Source: Linum tenue
Taxonomy: Eukaryota; Streptophyta; Magnoliopsida; Malpighiales; Linaceae
Assembly (NCBI GenBank): GCA_946122785.1
Contig: CAMGYJ010000010.1
Span: 34,265,608 to 34,329,607, forward strand
Length of the DNA: 64,000 nucleotides
Reading direction: 5' to 3'
Made by a program: the position numbers and the translations under genes. The notes below the pieces were generated by a model. The model ran no database searches. It had not been told where the DNA came from and worked only from the letters and a program-made list of their open reading frames with translations. This document shows positions 51,701-62,693 of this stretch, one piece after another (position 1 is the stretch's first letter; the number at the start of each line of letters is the position of its first letter).

Positions 51701-52270
51701 TGAATACAATCGAATTGATGAATTTGTGTATGATGATTTTATTGATGGAAAGCTTGATTGTTACATGAGGCTAGTAAGCCTTTTATACATGAAAGAAAAC
51801 AACAATAAATACTATCACATGGTTTCAGAAGATAAGAAAATTAAATTAGGATGACCCAACTTGAATCGAGGTAGTGTCGGTTGGAGTGGGAATTGATGAG
51901 CAAGTATGGTGGGTTGCAGCAATGGTATGGGTTCCACTACCTTCTTCTGCTGTGAACTTGAATGAGTTCCAACACTCCCCCTCAAGCGGAGACATGAATG
52001 ACAAGAATGTCAAGCTTGAAAATGAGAGATGGTTGATATCTTGGACAAGGTTGATTTGGAGACTGCTGACTTCGTCTCTCCGAGCAACTTGATAGACAGA
52101 TCGACACCTTTGACATTGTGATCGATCTGATGACTGAGTTGGTCGACCGGATGACTGAACCGATCAACTTATCTATGTTGATTCCCTATTCTCCCCCTCA
52201 ACCTGGAGCATGAACACCGTGAATGCCCAGGTTGAAAGGTGATGAATAATTGGTCTTAGCCCAATAATAA
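51701..52270 (-). mobile_element. Copia 3' LTR and adjacent internal fragment in the HSF intron
   Basis: On the minus strand, 51974-51701 starts TGTTGGAACTCATTC and ends TTGTATTCA, preceded by the purine tract CGCTTGAGGGGGAG (51975-51988). A second reversed purine-tract-like sequence lies at ~52190-52203. No coding domain or partner LTR was found, so the element is heavily deleted. Confidence 0.55.
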
Positions 52271-52620
52271 ACACCGAGGGGTCGATCTTTTCTAGGATCG
52301 CTTCTTCCATTTGAAGCGCCGAGGGGACGATCTCTTCTTGGATCGTACAACCGTCTAAAAAACGCCATGGGAACGATCTGATCGAGAGTGCCTCGTGAAG
52401 CTGAGGGGCCGATCTTTTCTTGGGTTGTATTTCCTTTTGAACGCCGAGGGGCCGATCTCTTCTTGGATCGGATAACCGTCTAAAATCGTCAAGGTGACAA
52501 CCTGATCAGAGAAACCTCGCACAATGGTTTGACAATCATTGCATACATAAGCTCTCTTGATCTCCAACACTGACTATTGAAGGGACGATCAACACTTGGG
52601 TCGTATCTATCTTCACTGCC
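52270..52620. repeat. Dispersed direct repeats GCCGAGGGG-CGATCTCTTCTTGG
   Basis: Units of the form [AG]CCGAGGGG[ATC]CGATC[TC]TTTCT[AT]GGATCG recur at about 52266, 52317, 52405 and 52442, two of them followed by CAACCGTCTAAAA-type sequence. The spacing is irregular (50-125 bp). Noncoding and probably part of a retroelement untranslated region. Confidence 0.6.
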
Positions 52621-53719
52621 ATGACATTGTTGGTGATGATTTGCTTTCTTACCTGCAAATGGAACTTGTCTTAACCTGAAAGTGGGACAAAAGAACCAAT
52701 CATGACTAATCAACTCTGTTGATCTAGGGGACTAATTCGGATTGCCAAATACAAGGCAATATTCTGATTCTTAAAATTGGGCCAAAACTCAATGAAATGA
52801 CCCAATTCCCCCTTTTTTTTTTTTTTTATAGGAAAAGCCTTGTTTGCTGGGCTCTGTAAATGGGTGAGCGGCCCAACTCATGGTAGTGAAAGAGGTTGGC
52901 CTCAATAGGGTTTTGGAAACCCTTCTTCCTATCTGCCGTTCCAAATTTTGGATGGGGATAACCATTCCGCTTCTTGTATTGCCGCCGCACCTCCTCAGTT
53001 CCCCTTTTTTTTTTTTTTTTTTTTAAATCATCACGACCAGTCTTATCGCAACGTGGGCTTTGGAGAGCGCCGACGGCAGTTGCGGGAGAGAGGCAGAGAC
53101 TACGGTTGACGGTGGAGCTCGATCTGAGCGGGAGGCGACGATTCAACCGACTTCGACTCGGACGCCGTGTTTGACTCCCGACTCCTCTAATTTGGCCGAC
53201 GATGATGGGCGGCGGAGATGTAAAGGCGGCGGTGAACCCGGGCGACGACGACTGGTGACGATGCCGCGATCTGGATTCGACACCGGTGACGACGACATCT
53301 AGCCGGCAATTTTGAACCGGCGAGTGGGAAGGTCGACTGCTGATGATAGCAAACGTGGGCGACGACTTTGACGAGTGACGCAGCGGGTGCTCGGTCGATC
53401 GATGGCCATTAAGTCTGAGAGTGCAGGATCCATTCATCTTGATAATGGCCTGGACTTCAGGAATCGGGATGGCCGAGATGATTGACGATCCATATATAAC
53501 TCCGACGACTTTAGACTGCGGCTTGGCTGGTGACTGAGGTTGATGTGAACCCACTACCGCCATCATAGTTTGATGATAAAATCGTCGGAGATGGTGGATT
53601 TGTGGAAGCTGGAAATGGAAGAAGAGCAGCCTGGAGAAGGCCTGCTCGTGACTGTAAATGAAGGGACTAATGGCGGATTTCCTTTGTTTATTGAATTACT
53701 CTGTTTTTATTTTATTTTT
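52621..53719. other. Intron-like region of the HSF pseudogene, unidentified content
   Basis: Poly-T tracts at ~52812-52826 and ~53007-53024 flank a GC-rich block. A 246-codon minus-strand frame (53566-52826) is low-complexity Ser/Arg/Pro with a poly-Lys run from the T tract and no known domain, so I do not call it a gene. Confidence 0.4.
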
Positions 53720-53984
53720 CAAAGGTTCAGGAAAGTGGATCCGGACAGGTGGGAGTTCGCGAGCGAGAGGTTTCTAAGGGGACAAAAGCATTTGCTGAGG
53801 TAGATAGTGAGGCGGAAGAAATGCAAAGGGTCGAGGTAGATTGAGGATTTTATGATGGAAGGGAACGAGGAGATGGCGATGGAGATTGGGAGGTTAAAAC
53901 ATGAGCAGAGATCGATGGAGAAGTAGCTAGAAGGGATGAGCAAGCGATTGGAGGCCACAGAGCGACGGTCGGAGAAGAGTCTCG

Positions 53985-54363
53985 CTTGAAGCTCTATCGC
54001 GCTTCCCTCGAACTTGAATCCCCTGTTAGCGATCTCCTCCGCGGCGCCACCCCACGCCCGCTGTGCCTGATCTCCGACGTGTTCTTCAGGTGGGCTACGA
54101 CAGCGTCCGAGAGTTTGGGGATCCGGAATTTCACTCACGACGTGTGGCGTGTATGACAGCTTGGAGTACATGTCGGTGTGGATGAATCTTTCTCAAACAG
54201 AGGACAGTCGATTCCGACTATCCAGGTCGCGAGGTGCACATTTCGATTCCCAGGTTCCCGGAAAATTACTGGTTTAGGATGTGTCAGCTTCCCCGGATCA
54301 TCAGACACGCCGACGGGACGAACCCTTGGTCGGAATTCTTCTGGCCGCAGATTGCGGGATTGA
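53985..54363 (+). pseudogene. UDP-glycosyltransferase fragment (UGT92-like)
   Basis: Immediately after the HSF coiled-coil remnant, the plus strand yields shifting frames with plant UGT N-domain features: a CLISDVFF-type segment, YDSLEYMSVWMNL, then HISIPRFPENYWF, QLPRIIRHADGTNPWSEFFW and PQIAG. At least three frameshifts are needed. Only ~125 residues of a ~480-residue family are present, without the C-terminal PSPG box. The UGT92 label is from memory of the motif order. Confidence 0.6.
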
Positions 54364-54369
54364 TCTTTT

Positions 54370-56652
54370 TTGTTTTATTTATTTTTTTATTTATTGCAAT
54401 AGTGAGGTGGAATTATTACAAAAAATATTTTATTATTTTTATTTGCCACATCACTCATTTAACGGTCACCTATAAAGGTTGATTGCCAAATCAACAAAAG
54501 TTAACTTAGAGTGACCAAACTTGAATTGTTAAACTAATCTTAGTGACTAGAAATGAAATAAAGTAATTTTACTAACAAACGTGAAATTGTTTTGTAATTC
54601 CAGTGACCAAACGTGCAATTCAACATATTTTATAGACTTCTAAATCAATAATATCTTATACACGATAGTTTTTTGTGGGTACCAACATTTTTATTCACTA
54701 ATAATAAATATGTCCAAATAACACATTTATAACTCGAAGTAAATTGAGTATTCATTCTTAGACGAAGAAGAAGCGAAGCATTTAGTTTGAAAACCAAACA
54801 TGTGGGATTTTAAGTTATTGGGTTAGTAGCTACGCCAATTAAGAATCTTTAATTGATAAGGTTTCATATTTGCAAACATTTTCGATGCAACTAAAATATC
54901 ATTCAAATGAAGATGAAGGAAAAAGAGTCTATTGATGGTAGAGGTAGTGAATTCAAAAATAGTGATAATGAGTAATGACATTGTTGAGAAAAATAGATAG
55001 ACTATTGATGATCGACAAATAGGTCTCAGTGAAGAATATGAAACTACAATTATTAATAGATATCATGATACATGTGGTGAAACAATACAAAAGAAGTTAT
55101 TAGAAAAATTACAGCAATTTCCTACCGTAAGAAGTAAATTAAAGTATAATTTGATAAAAGTTTTTTTAAGTGTTAGTTCCCTTCCGTGAGCTCTATTTTT
55201 TATTTTTAGTAAGAACTTCCGTCGATGAACCAGTTAGCATGTCATAAAAAACTCTATGATGTATGCTCCTTTTTTTATTTTTTCATTAATTGAATAGTTC
55301 AAATATTTTGATTTTTATATCAATAAAAATATATCTTGCTTCGTACAATTACAAATGTTAGTTATGTGTTTGAAATTATGTATCCAGTTAATAGCTAGGG
55401 TACTTTTGTTGATGAACCGGTTATCTCCTTATCTACCTCACACACAAGGGATCATCCCTCCCTTACAACTTAAAGCAAAAGGGCATATTAGAAAACACTA
55501 CGATGTGTGTTCATTTTTTTTGTTTTAATCAATTGAATAGTCCATATTTTTTGGCTTTAGATACCGATAAAAATATATTTTGATTGGTACAATAACTATT
55601 ATTTCTTCTATATGAAGGTGAAACTCGGGACCCACCATTTCACACTCTCCCTCCACCCCTATCTGCTTCTACCAGGTCTGTGCTATACCCTCAAAATTGT
55701 CACAATTGTCTTTTCCTTATAAAGTTCTATTTCGACCCAAATCTCTCAATATCTTCTCAATCTTATTCAATCAACCTTACTATTCTGTCATTATATCTCC
55801 ACCAATTCCACCATCTTCTCCTCACTATGAAATAACAATCATCATCTCCTACATGTCATTGAAACCCATCATCTCATATGATTTGCAGAATTTTTGTGCA
55901 GAATCCTCCTCCAAAGGCCTCCGTTACTTACTAGCTAGTTGCATTTGTTGCTTCTCATGGCAAATGGCCAGTCAGAATCGTTTTGCCATCCAGCCACCCG
56001 CAACGACTGAGATGAGAACCGTTTAATCCATCCGGCCCGGCCCGGCCCGGCCCAACACTTGTCCCCGTGTGCCGGGAGGAAGGATAATTGATAAATTATA
56101 CCATATACCAACAATTATTTGGGCCTTTCTTAAAATAAAAGGTTAAATTGGGCCTGTCTGTGTTGTTAAAAAATTGGGCTTATCTATCATTCAGTAGATG
56201 AGTGTCAGCAATACAGAGGCAGGAAAATGATAATTAATTAATAATGACAAATACCCTTTTCCACAGTTTATTATTACTTGTTTTTCTTCCACCCAATTCA
56301 GTAGGCAGTAGCCCTCGGGCCTCAACTAATAAATAGGTGATAATGCAGTAGCAATATTCTCGGGCCAGGGCCTAGGCCTTGTAGTAGGAGTAGGAGAAGC
56401 CCCCGAACCGAAGTAGTCAAGTAGCTGTCCAAAGTAAACTCCCTAGGCCCATTTAATATTCCTCCTACCCACCGGCAAACTTCCCTTCAATTAACTCAGC
56501 ATCATCACCCCTTTGACTTTATTACAATTTTGTACTAGGAGGAGGCTAGAAGCTACGGAGGAAGATGTACTATTAATGCTACATTGCAATGAATAATAAT
56601 TCTATTACTCCGTTAATATATCATCATCACATGAGTGATCGAATTTGCAGAT
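54370..56652. other. Intergenic, AT-rich with duplicated segment
   Basis: 54480-54620 has MITE-like 'GTGACCAAAC[GT]TG' repeats. Two diverged copies of a ~150-190-bp segment (starting GATGAACC[AG]GTTA, containing AATTGAATAGT and ATAAAAATATAT) lie at ~55218-55350 and ~55410-55600. CCCGGCCCGG repeats at 56035-56052. No gene found. Confidence 0.5.
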
Positions 56653-56660
56653 ATGAGATT

Positions 56661-57039
56661 TAGGGCTGACTATTTGGTTCGGGCTATTTGGTTTTACCTG
56701 GAACCGGACCGAAACTGGAACTGGATAGCAAACAATCCAATCCAATTTTCGGGCTTAGATTTGAGGTAAAAAACTGTTTGGGACCGGATCGAAAACCGAA
56801 TAAAGACCGGATAAGAGAGCCCAAGAACAAAACTTAACCAACTCCTCACCTTTTGAGTCCTCAGGGCAACTCAAATCCCTACAATTTCAATCTAAAATCA
56901 AGACCGAATTGGGACCGGACCGGGTCAAGACCGGACGGTATCCAATCCAATCTTTGGTCCTTATATTCTCAAAAAGACCAGACTGAGATCGGATCAATTC
57001 GGGCCAATTTAACTGGACCGAACCATATAGCCACCCCTA
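56661..57039. mobile_element. hAT MITE, 379 bp
   Basis: TAGGGCTGACTATTTGGTTC at the left and TAGGGGTGGCTATATGGTTC reverse complemented at the right. Flanks ATGAGATT and ATGCGATT form an 8-bp target duplication with one mismatch. GGACCGG/CCGGTC words are scattered inside. Noncoding. Confidence 0.85.
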
Positions 57040-58886
57040 ATGCGATTGCTTTCCGGGTCAATTTCAAAGAAATGTAAAGGAGGACTACTACATCCTCCTA
57101 GTGGAACCCTTTTGATTTGTATTACAATAACATGCCTATTCTGCAGCACCTCAATCTCCCTAATGGAGCTAATTACGTTCAAGAGTCATTAGCTCGGTCG
57201 GATTTTGATTGCGCTTAGTGCTGCTAGTTTGATTGATTTTGTTGCAAAAGAACTTTCGGTGTTTATTGATTTTGTGCTCGCTTGGTTGTACTTCTGAAGC
57301 ATGGATTAAGTGTCCTTTCCTCTTTTTTTCATTGTTTCAATCAAAATGCCAAAGCCACTACTTTACTTGCCATTTTATAACTCTCAATTTTCTCCTAATT
57401 TCACTTTGTTTATCATTATTTATGTCATGTTTTTGTCTCCACTTGCTGCTGGTGCTGAGTACATTTGGTTGGTTGGGTTTAAGTCTTTAAGTAGATGTGA
57501 GGAACTGATTGGGAGATGTGCAGTGAGAGAGGCAGAGGCACACCACTAAATATTCTTCTTTCTTGGGTCCAGAGTAAAAAGTAAAAACAGAGGAGGGATA
57601 TGTAATCTGCATTTATTCCCCAAAAATGTCAAACCAGATTTTATGGTGTGGGAAGTATTTTTAATTTATTATTATTATTGTTATCCTTGTTACTTATTAT
57701 TCCCCGTGTCATTGCACAAAATTGTTTCCAATTTACAGCACGGGTAGAGACTTAAAAGTGTTTTGTCTGTAAATTTGAAAAATAGAAGGTGTTTTTTTTC
57801 GTTGAATAAATAAATAAAGGTGTTTTGATAGACTCGAAAAGAGTGAAATTTTGAAGTCACTGAAGATCACGAATTTGAACTCTCAGACTTCATGAATCCC
57901 ACCAATTTATTACGACTAAATGCATGGACAATTAAACTTCCAATATTAGCGTATTATGATGCACAAATTAGGCCACTTATTTCTTTTTGGTTATTGACAC
58001 AATTATATAAAAATGTAGGTTGGGGGGGAAATGGTGGTGGTGGGTTGCCTCGTGCCTGGCGGGAAGTTTGTGCAGAAGCCTGGGGTGTGGTGCCCAGAGT
58101 TAAAAGGATCCTATGAATCTAGTTCTGCTAGGTGTGTCTTTATATGTGGCCAAAGTTCTGTCCTTATAACATGGATTTTGCTCTCTCTCTCTCTCTCTCA
58201 TTCCCTTTTTCTACGGATCTATTAAATTCTAAAAACAATTGAGACCAAAAGAAGATTATTAAGTAATTTTTCGGTGATATTTTTCCTCTAGAAATAAATA
58301 TTTTAGGTACACAATTGTCAAATATAAAAAATATAGATACTAACTTATAATTTATCAACAATCTATCAAACATATAATTGATTAGATTTGTGATCAAATG
58401 AATTGGGTACAAAAGTGACACCTTTAATATCATATCGATGCTCCGACCATAAACATATTATTAGAACCTAAATAAATAAATTATTCTAGCGAATTGAAAT
58501 AGTTGAACTCCGGTTAAATTACAGTTTCGGCACAAAATATTCTATCATGGACTTTTCTAATACAACCTTTGATACAGTTTCGCAATTCTCGATAGAAACA
58601 ACAAAATAAATAAAAATTGGAAAGTCTCTTCTACTCTCTTAATTGGTTTGTCTTTAGTGCCAGCATTGATCTCTTTTGTCTACCATCTCTCTCTATCTTA
58701 AGCTTGATTAACACAAAAGCATGGATTTACTTTGACACTTGTAAAGTGATTATGTTAACCATGCTCTTCACAAGTTAGCTACTCATCGTAAAAGTGAATT
58801 CTATGGGAATACGAGTAAGCACAAGCTAAACTAAATAGTTGAAATGAAAATTCTACACTTAATAGTTAATGTATAAAAAAATGAAT
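57040..58886. other. Intergenic, AT-rich
   Basis: No gene recognised. Short hydrophobic frames around 57233-57549 and 57892-58225 have no known domain. (CT)n at 58181-58199. Confidence 0.4.
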
Positions 58887-59189
58887 CATTATTTGCCGCC
58901 TGTAGTTTTACTATTTGCCGTCCGTAGTTACAAAAAATATGACGAATTTGCCCTCCTTCTAACTAACCCTAAATCCTATCAAACTCATCCCTCACAACCT
59001 CCTCCCACAAACTGTCGGCGGCGGCGACCGTTGCTCCCACCGCCGACCCCTCCACTGCTCCCACCACCAACACCTCCATTCCTCCGACCTGGTCCGCCGA
59101 CCCCTCCACAACCTCCCCTCACAAAATCGCGGACGTTAAAGAGGAAGGAGCTCGCCACGGGTGCTGTCGTCGCCGACGTAGAGGAAGGG

Positions 59190-59333
59190 GTCCGATCGCC
59201 GGACGTGGACGGGGTCCGAATGCCGGACGCGGACGGGGTCCGATCGCCCTGCACGGACAGGGTCCGATCGCCCTGCGCTAACGGGGTTCGTAATCCATCG
59301 GCGGACCGGTTCCGAGACCCTGCGGTTACTATT
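59190..59333. repeat. 24-bp minisatellite, degenerate array (~6 units)
   Basis: Units start GTCCGATCGCC and end GGACGGG, at 59190, 59214, 59238, 59262, 59286 and 59310, with increasing decay to the right. The unit aligns with that of the array at 60341. Confidence 0.85.
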
Positions 59334-59639
59334 TTTTTTTCTTTCAAAAATCGTGTTTGAATTATAATTTATTTATTTAGTAATTAAATAAGTGTAAAAT
59401 ACCATAATTAGGATTTAAATAATTATAAGTATGATAATTAAGCAAATTGAAGAGAATTTTTTAAGGCAAGTTTTCGAAAGAGGAAATTGAGTAATAAGTT
59501 TTCGGAAGAAAATTTCCGTAATTAACAATATATTATTTTGATTATATAATACATCTAATGATTATCATTTATTAATATATTAACATCCCAATCCAAATAA
59601 GTTAACAAGTCAATCCACTTATGGTAGTTGATTGAGAGA

Positions 59640-59930
59640 ATTAGGATTTGACTTAATTAGGGTTTAACCCGAATTAGGGTTTGACTTCTATAGGGTTTGA
59701 CCCGAATTAAGGTTTGATTTAATTAGGGTTTGACCCGAATTAAGGTTTGACATAATTAGGGTTTGACCTGAATTAGGGTTTGACTAAATTATATATTATT
59801 TTGACCACAGTTGTTTGAGGAAATTAGGGTTTGACTAAATTATATATTATTTTGACCACAGTTGTTTGAGGGAATTAGGGTTTGACCCGAATTAGGGTTT
59901 GACTTAATTAGGGTTTGACCACAGTTGAAA
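59640..59930. repeat. AATTAGGGTTTGAC repeat array
   Basis: About a dozen copies of [GT][AT]ATTAGGGTTTGAC alternate with CCGA, TTA or TATA linkers, plus a 64-bp direct duplication (TGACTAAATTATATATTATT...) at ~59780 and ~59834. It is reminiscent of TTTAGGG but is a distinct unit. Confidence 0.8.
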
Positions 59931-60340
59931 TAATCGATTGATAAACAATCGATTCCAACACATTTGTATCCACATTTTAAGAGATCGATGAAAGTTTCAA
60001 TATTTTTCATGTCGGTGACTCTAGTAATTGCTAAAAGATGTTTTTGCCCGACCTTCCCCAAGCCGCAAAGAGTCCTCTTCGTGCCTCGATTCCTTGGAAG
60101 TTTTAGAAAACATAATTTAGGTACGATGATCTTATTAAATATGAAATAAATACCATTAAAAACATAATTTATACACTACTTCAGATAATTTGTAATTATT
60201 TGACATACTATAATTATTTAATTGGTATTATACTGAATTTATTTATTTTAGCTCTATTTACATAATTATAAAATAAGTATGAATTAGTTTGTACAATATT
60301 TTTTATAATTTTATTTTATTTTATTTTTTATAAATGCACA

Positions 60341-60570
60341 GTCCGCTCGCCGGCGTCGGACGGGGTCCTCCCGCCGGCGTCGGACGGGGTCCTCCCGCCG
60401 GCGTCGGACGGGGTCCTCCCGCCGGCGTCGGACGGGGTCCTCCCGCCGGCGTCGGACGGGGTCCTCCCGCCGGCGTCGGACGGGGTCCTCCCGCCGGCGT
60501 CGGACGGGGTCCTCCCGCCGGCGTCGGACGGGGTCCTCCCGCCGGCGTCGGACGGGGTCCTCCCGCCGGC
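60341..60570. repeat. 24-bp minisatellite, near-perfect array (9.6 units)
   Basis: The unit GTCCTCCCGCCGGCGTCGGA plus CGGG repeats nine times at exactly 24 bp, with a final 14-nt partial. Only the first unit differs (GTCCGCTCG). All six frames stay open through it, which explains the 115-125-codon low-complexity frames here; they are not genes. Confidence 0.95.
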
Positions 60571-60770
60571 TGTGATGATTTGGTTCTGGCCGCAGTGGTG
60601 ATCTGGCGGTGGTGGCGACGCCGGCGATTTGGCGGCGGTGATGGACTGGCGCCGACAACAGCAGGAGTGGCGGGGTTTGTTTTATAAAAAATGAACAAAG
60701 GGTAAAAATGTCATTTTAGTTTAATTTACGAACGGCAAATAATAAAGAGACGGGCGGCAAATAGTAATCC

Positions 60771-61848
60771 TCAAAACTTAAAAATATCCTAACTATCACA
60801 TCAAATCAACTAATGAAATGCTCTACAAAAATCAAATAATAAAAGTATTTAGTACTTGACACATGATATAATTAAAAAATCAACACCGCCCTCTTTAATT
60901 TATTATCCCCATTCCCCGTACATGATCCCTACTCTTCTCCCCATTCCCTGCATGTCATTTGCCTCTCTCTCTTTTGCTCCTCCTCTCTTTCTCTTTCTCT
61001 ATTGTTATTGTTGTTTGTTGTTTATGTGTTCAATTTCTTAACCGCTTATCAAAAATTTGGACAGTAAATGAATCGAATCGAGTTTTTAAATAATTTGAAC
61101 TTGCCTTGTTGATAAATAGGTCAAAATCGCGTTTGATTTGTTTCAAAATTATTGGCTTGTGTTTAACTCAAACTCGACTGATTAATGAGCTCTCAAACTC
61201 TATTTGAGTTCAACTTATCGATTAGCTTGCAGGATAAGCTCAAGCTCAATTATAATATTATTTAGTTCATACTTTTTTATTCCTCATGGTAATGACTGGG
61301 GTACGTCAGGCGTATACTATATGTCAGGTGGTCCTAGTCGTTAGATGTACTTAGATGAGCTCCAGCCGATCTCAACGGTCAATTTTTGTTTTTCATTAAA
61401 TCAAACTTTGGGTTGGGGTTTAGAAAATCGGTGTCTGGGGTTTATCCATTAGAGGTTAGGGTATAGTATCATACCCCAAACTCGATTTAATTCATGGTCT
61501 GGATACAGATATCTCACTAGCAGTACATGACGTATGCTAGTCTGAACATATTGTTCATATCATGTTATTTATAGTAACTAGTATGTGAGCAATGTATGAT
61601 ACATAGTTTCTCTTTTAGATTATAAACGAGACATATTTGATCACTTGCTCAAATTCTTAAACATCGTATGTGATGAGATATATAATCTAATAACCTATCA
61701 ATTATCAATAAGTCAATGATAAACTATTAATCGGTTCGCTCATAAGATGCTAGTTGAGATGGCTCGTAAGCCACACCGTAATAGCTAAAACCGAGCCAAC
61801 TAACGAGTTGAGCTCCACAAACCACTGAATTGAGGTGTCTCACGAGTA
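60771..61848. other. Intergenic, AT-rich
   Basis: No gene recognised. TACGTCAGGCGTATAC (~61303) and its loose inverse ACATGACGTATGCTAGTC (~61526) may be ends of a small MITE (~250 bp), unproven. Confidence 0.35.
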
Positions 61849-62290
61849 GGGGTGTTCAAATGGTTAACGTGGTAATAACCAAACCAATTAAGCCTAAATT
61901 TTATTAACTATGGAATAAAATATCTTAACCAAACCGTCCAAATTAACACGAAAACCAAATTAACCAAACCAAAGTTTAATTGGTTTAGTTAATCGGATAA
62001 TCGGATTAACAAAATAATATAACATTAAATAAAAACAATTATCATGTTAATGAATTAAACATAACCATATGTTGTAACTATCATAAACTATCATTATATA
62101 TAAGCAATAATAATACGACAAACCATCCATGATTATCATCATCATTCGAGTTAATACATTATTCATCATCTCTGCACCTAATATAGTTAACTTACAACAA
62201 ACCCTTAACATAAATATTAAATACATACAAATACCACTCATTAAGAAGTTAAAACTCTCCTACAAAACACTTAAACTATACATAGTTTTC
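61849..62290. mobile_element. hAT MITE relative, one end only
   Basis: TAGGGGTGTTCAAATGGTTA and the following CCAAACC/AACCAAA-rich sequence match the right end of the 48536-49354 element in reverse orientation for ~150 bp. The opposite end is missing, so the copy is truncated near 62290. Confidence 0.65.
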
Positions 62291-62693
62291 CCCCCCGCAA
62301 AGTCAGTTGTTATAAATTCAGTCAAACAGAGAAAATAAAAAGAGCGCGGGAGTCGACCAATAGTCGAACTCCCGATGAGAGGGCCTTTTATGCCACATGA
62401 TGGGCAACCCTATTGAGTCGGCGGAGAACAAAACAGTAAGAAACCCAACTAAAGAGAAAAGCCAAGCTCTGAGCATCCTGCAAGATAGTTTCATCCCGAT
62501 CATGAGCCAAGTCACCTGTCTGAGGAAGTCTCTCCGATATCGAGAGCTCTTCTGCATGCCCCTACAAAAAAAAAAAAAACACACACACACACACACACAC
62601 AAGCGTCCCCACTGTAGGACAACTAAGCTCCACCAAATTGACTTAAACAAGCCATTAAGGCTTAGTCGGATACTCCGAATCCAAAACTATGTC
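62291..62693. other. Intergenic with (AC)n microsatellite
   Basis: Repeat-like unidentified sequence. A-rich run then (AC)11 at 62580-62601. No known domain in the short frames on either strand. Confidence 0.4.

Larger units (their letters stand above)
51454..53970 (+). pseudogene. Class C heat-shock factor (HSFC1-like) pseudogene
   Basis: Exon 1 (51454-51675) encodes most of the HSF DNA-binding domain: [20 protein letters not shown], then VVYPLNFSQ and FVCQLNTY before a GTACGT donor. Exon 2 (~53720) gives [20 protein letters not shown], then KHLLR and a TAG. The oligomerisation region follows in pieces (LKHEQRSMEK, LEGMSKRLEATER). The recognition-helix Arg of 'FVRQLN' is Cys here, a His-Phe pair is lost, and in-frame stops follow exon 2. 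The ~2-kb intron contains copia debris. Family placement is from the class C-like '[12 protein letters not shown]' and linker pattern. Confidence 0.78.
58887..60770. mobile_element. TIR element carrying two arrays of a 24-bp minisatellite
   Basis: ATTATTTGCCGCCTGTAGTT near 58887 and ACTATTTGCCGCCCGTCTC, reverse complemented from ~60770, form imperfect ~45-bp inverted repeats, each containing TATTTGCCG twice. GC-rich blocks lie just inside both ends, with an AT-rich centre. No transposase is visible and no target duplication was resolved. Confidence 0.55.

Noticed and set aside
52826..53566. 246-codon minus-strand frame as a gene
   Set aside because: Low-complexity Ser/Arg/Pro composition, a Lys run encoded by a T tract, no domain, and location inside a pseudogene intron full of repeats.
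57233..57549. Small hydrophobic membrane protein genes
   Set aside because: AT-rich overlapping frames with no conserved motif, no promoter or splice support.
60341..60570. Possible CRISPR-like direct-repeat array
   Set aside because: The units are contiguous with no unique spacers and the setting is a plant chromosome; it is a minisatellite.
60321..60698. Overlapping 115-125-codon frames on both strands
   Set aside because: They are produced by the 24-bp minisatellite, whose length is a multiple of three and whose unit lacks stops in all frames; composition is pure repeat.
61290..61545. MITE defined by TACGTCAGGC/GCATACGTCATG ends
   Set aside because: The inverted similarity is short and imperfect and no target duplication was seen; mentioned only as a possibility.
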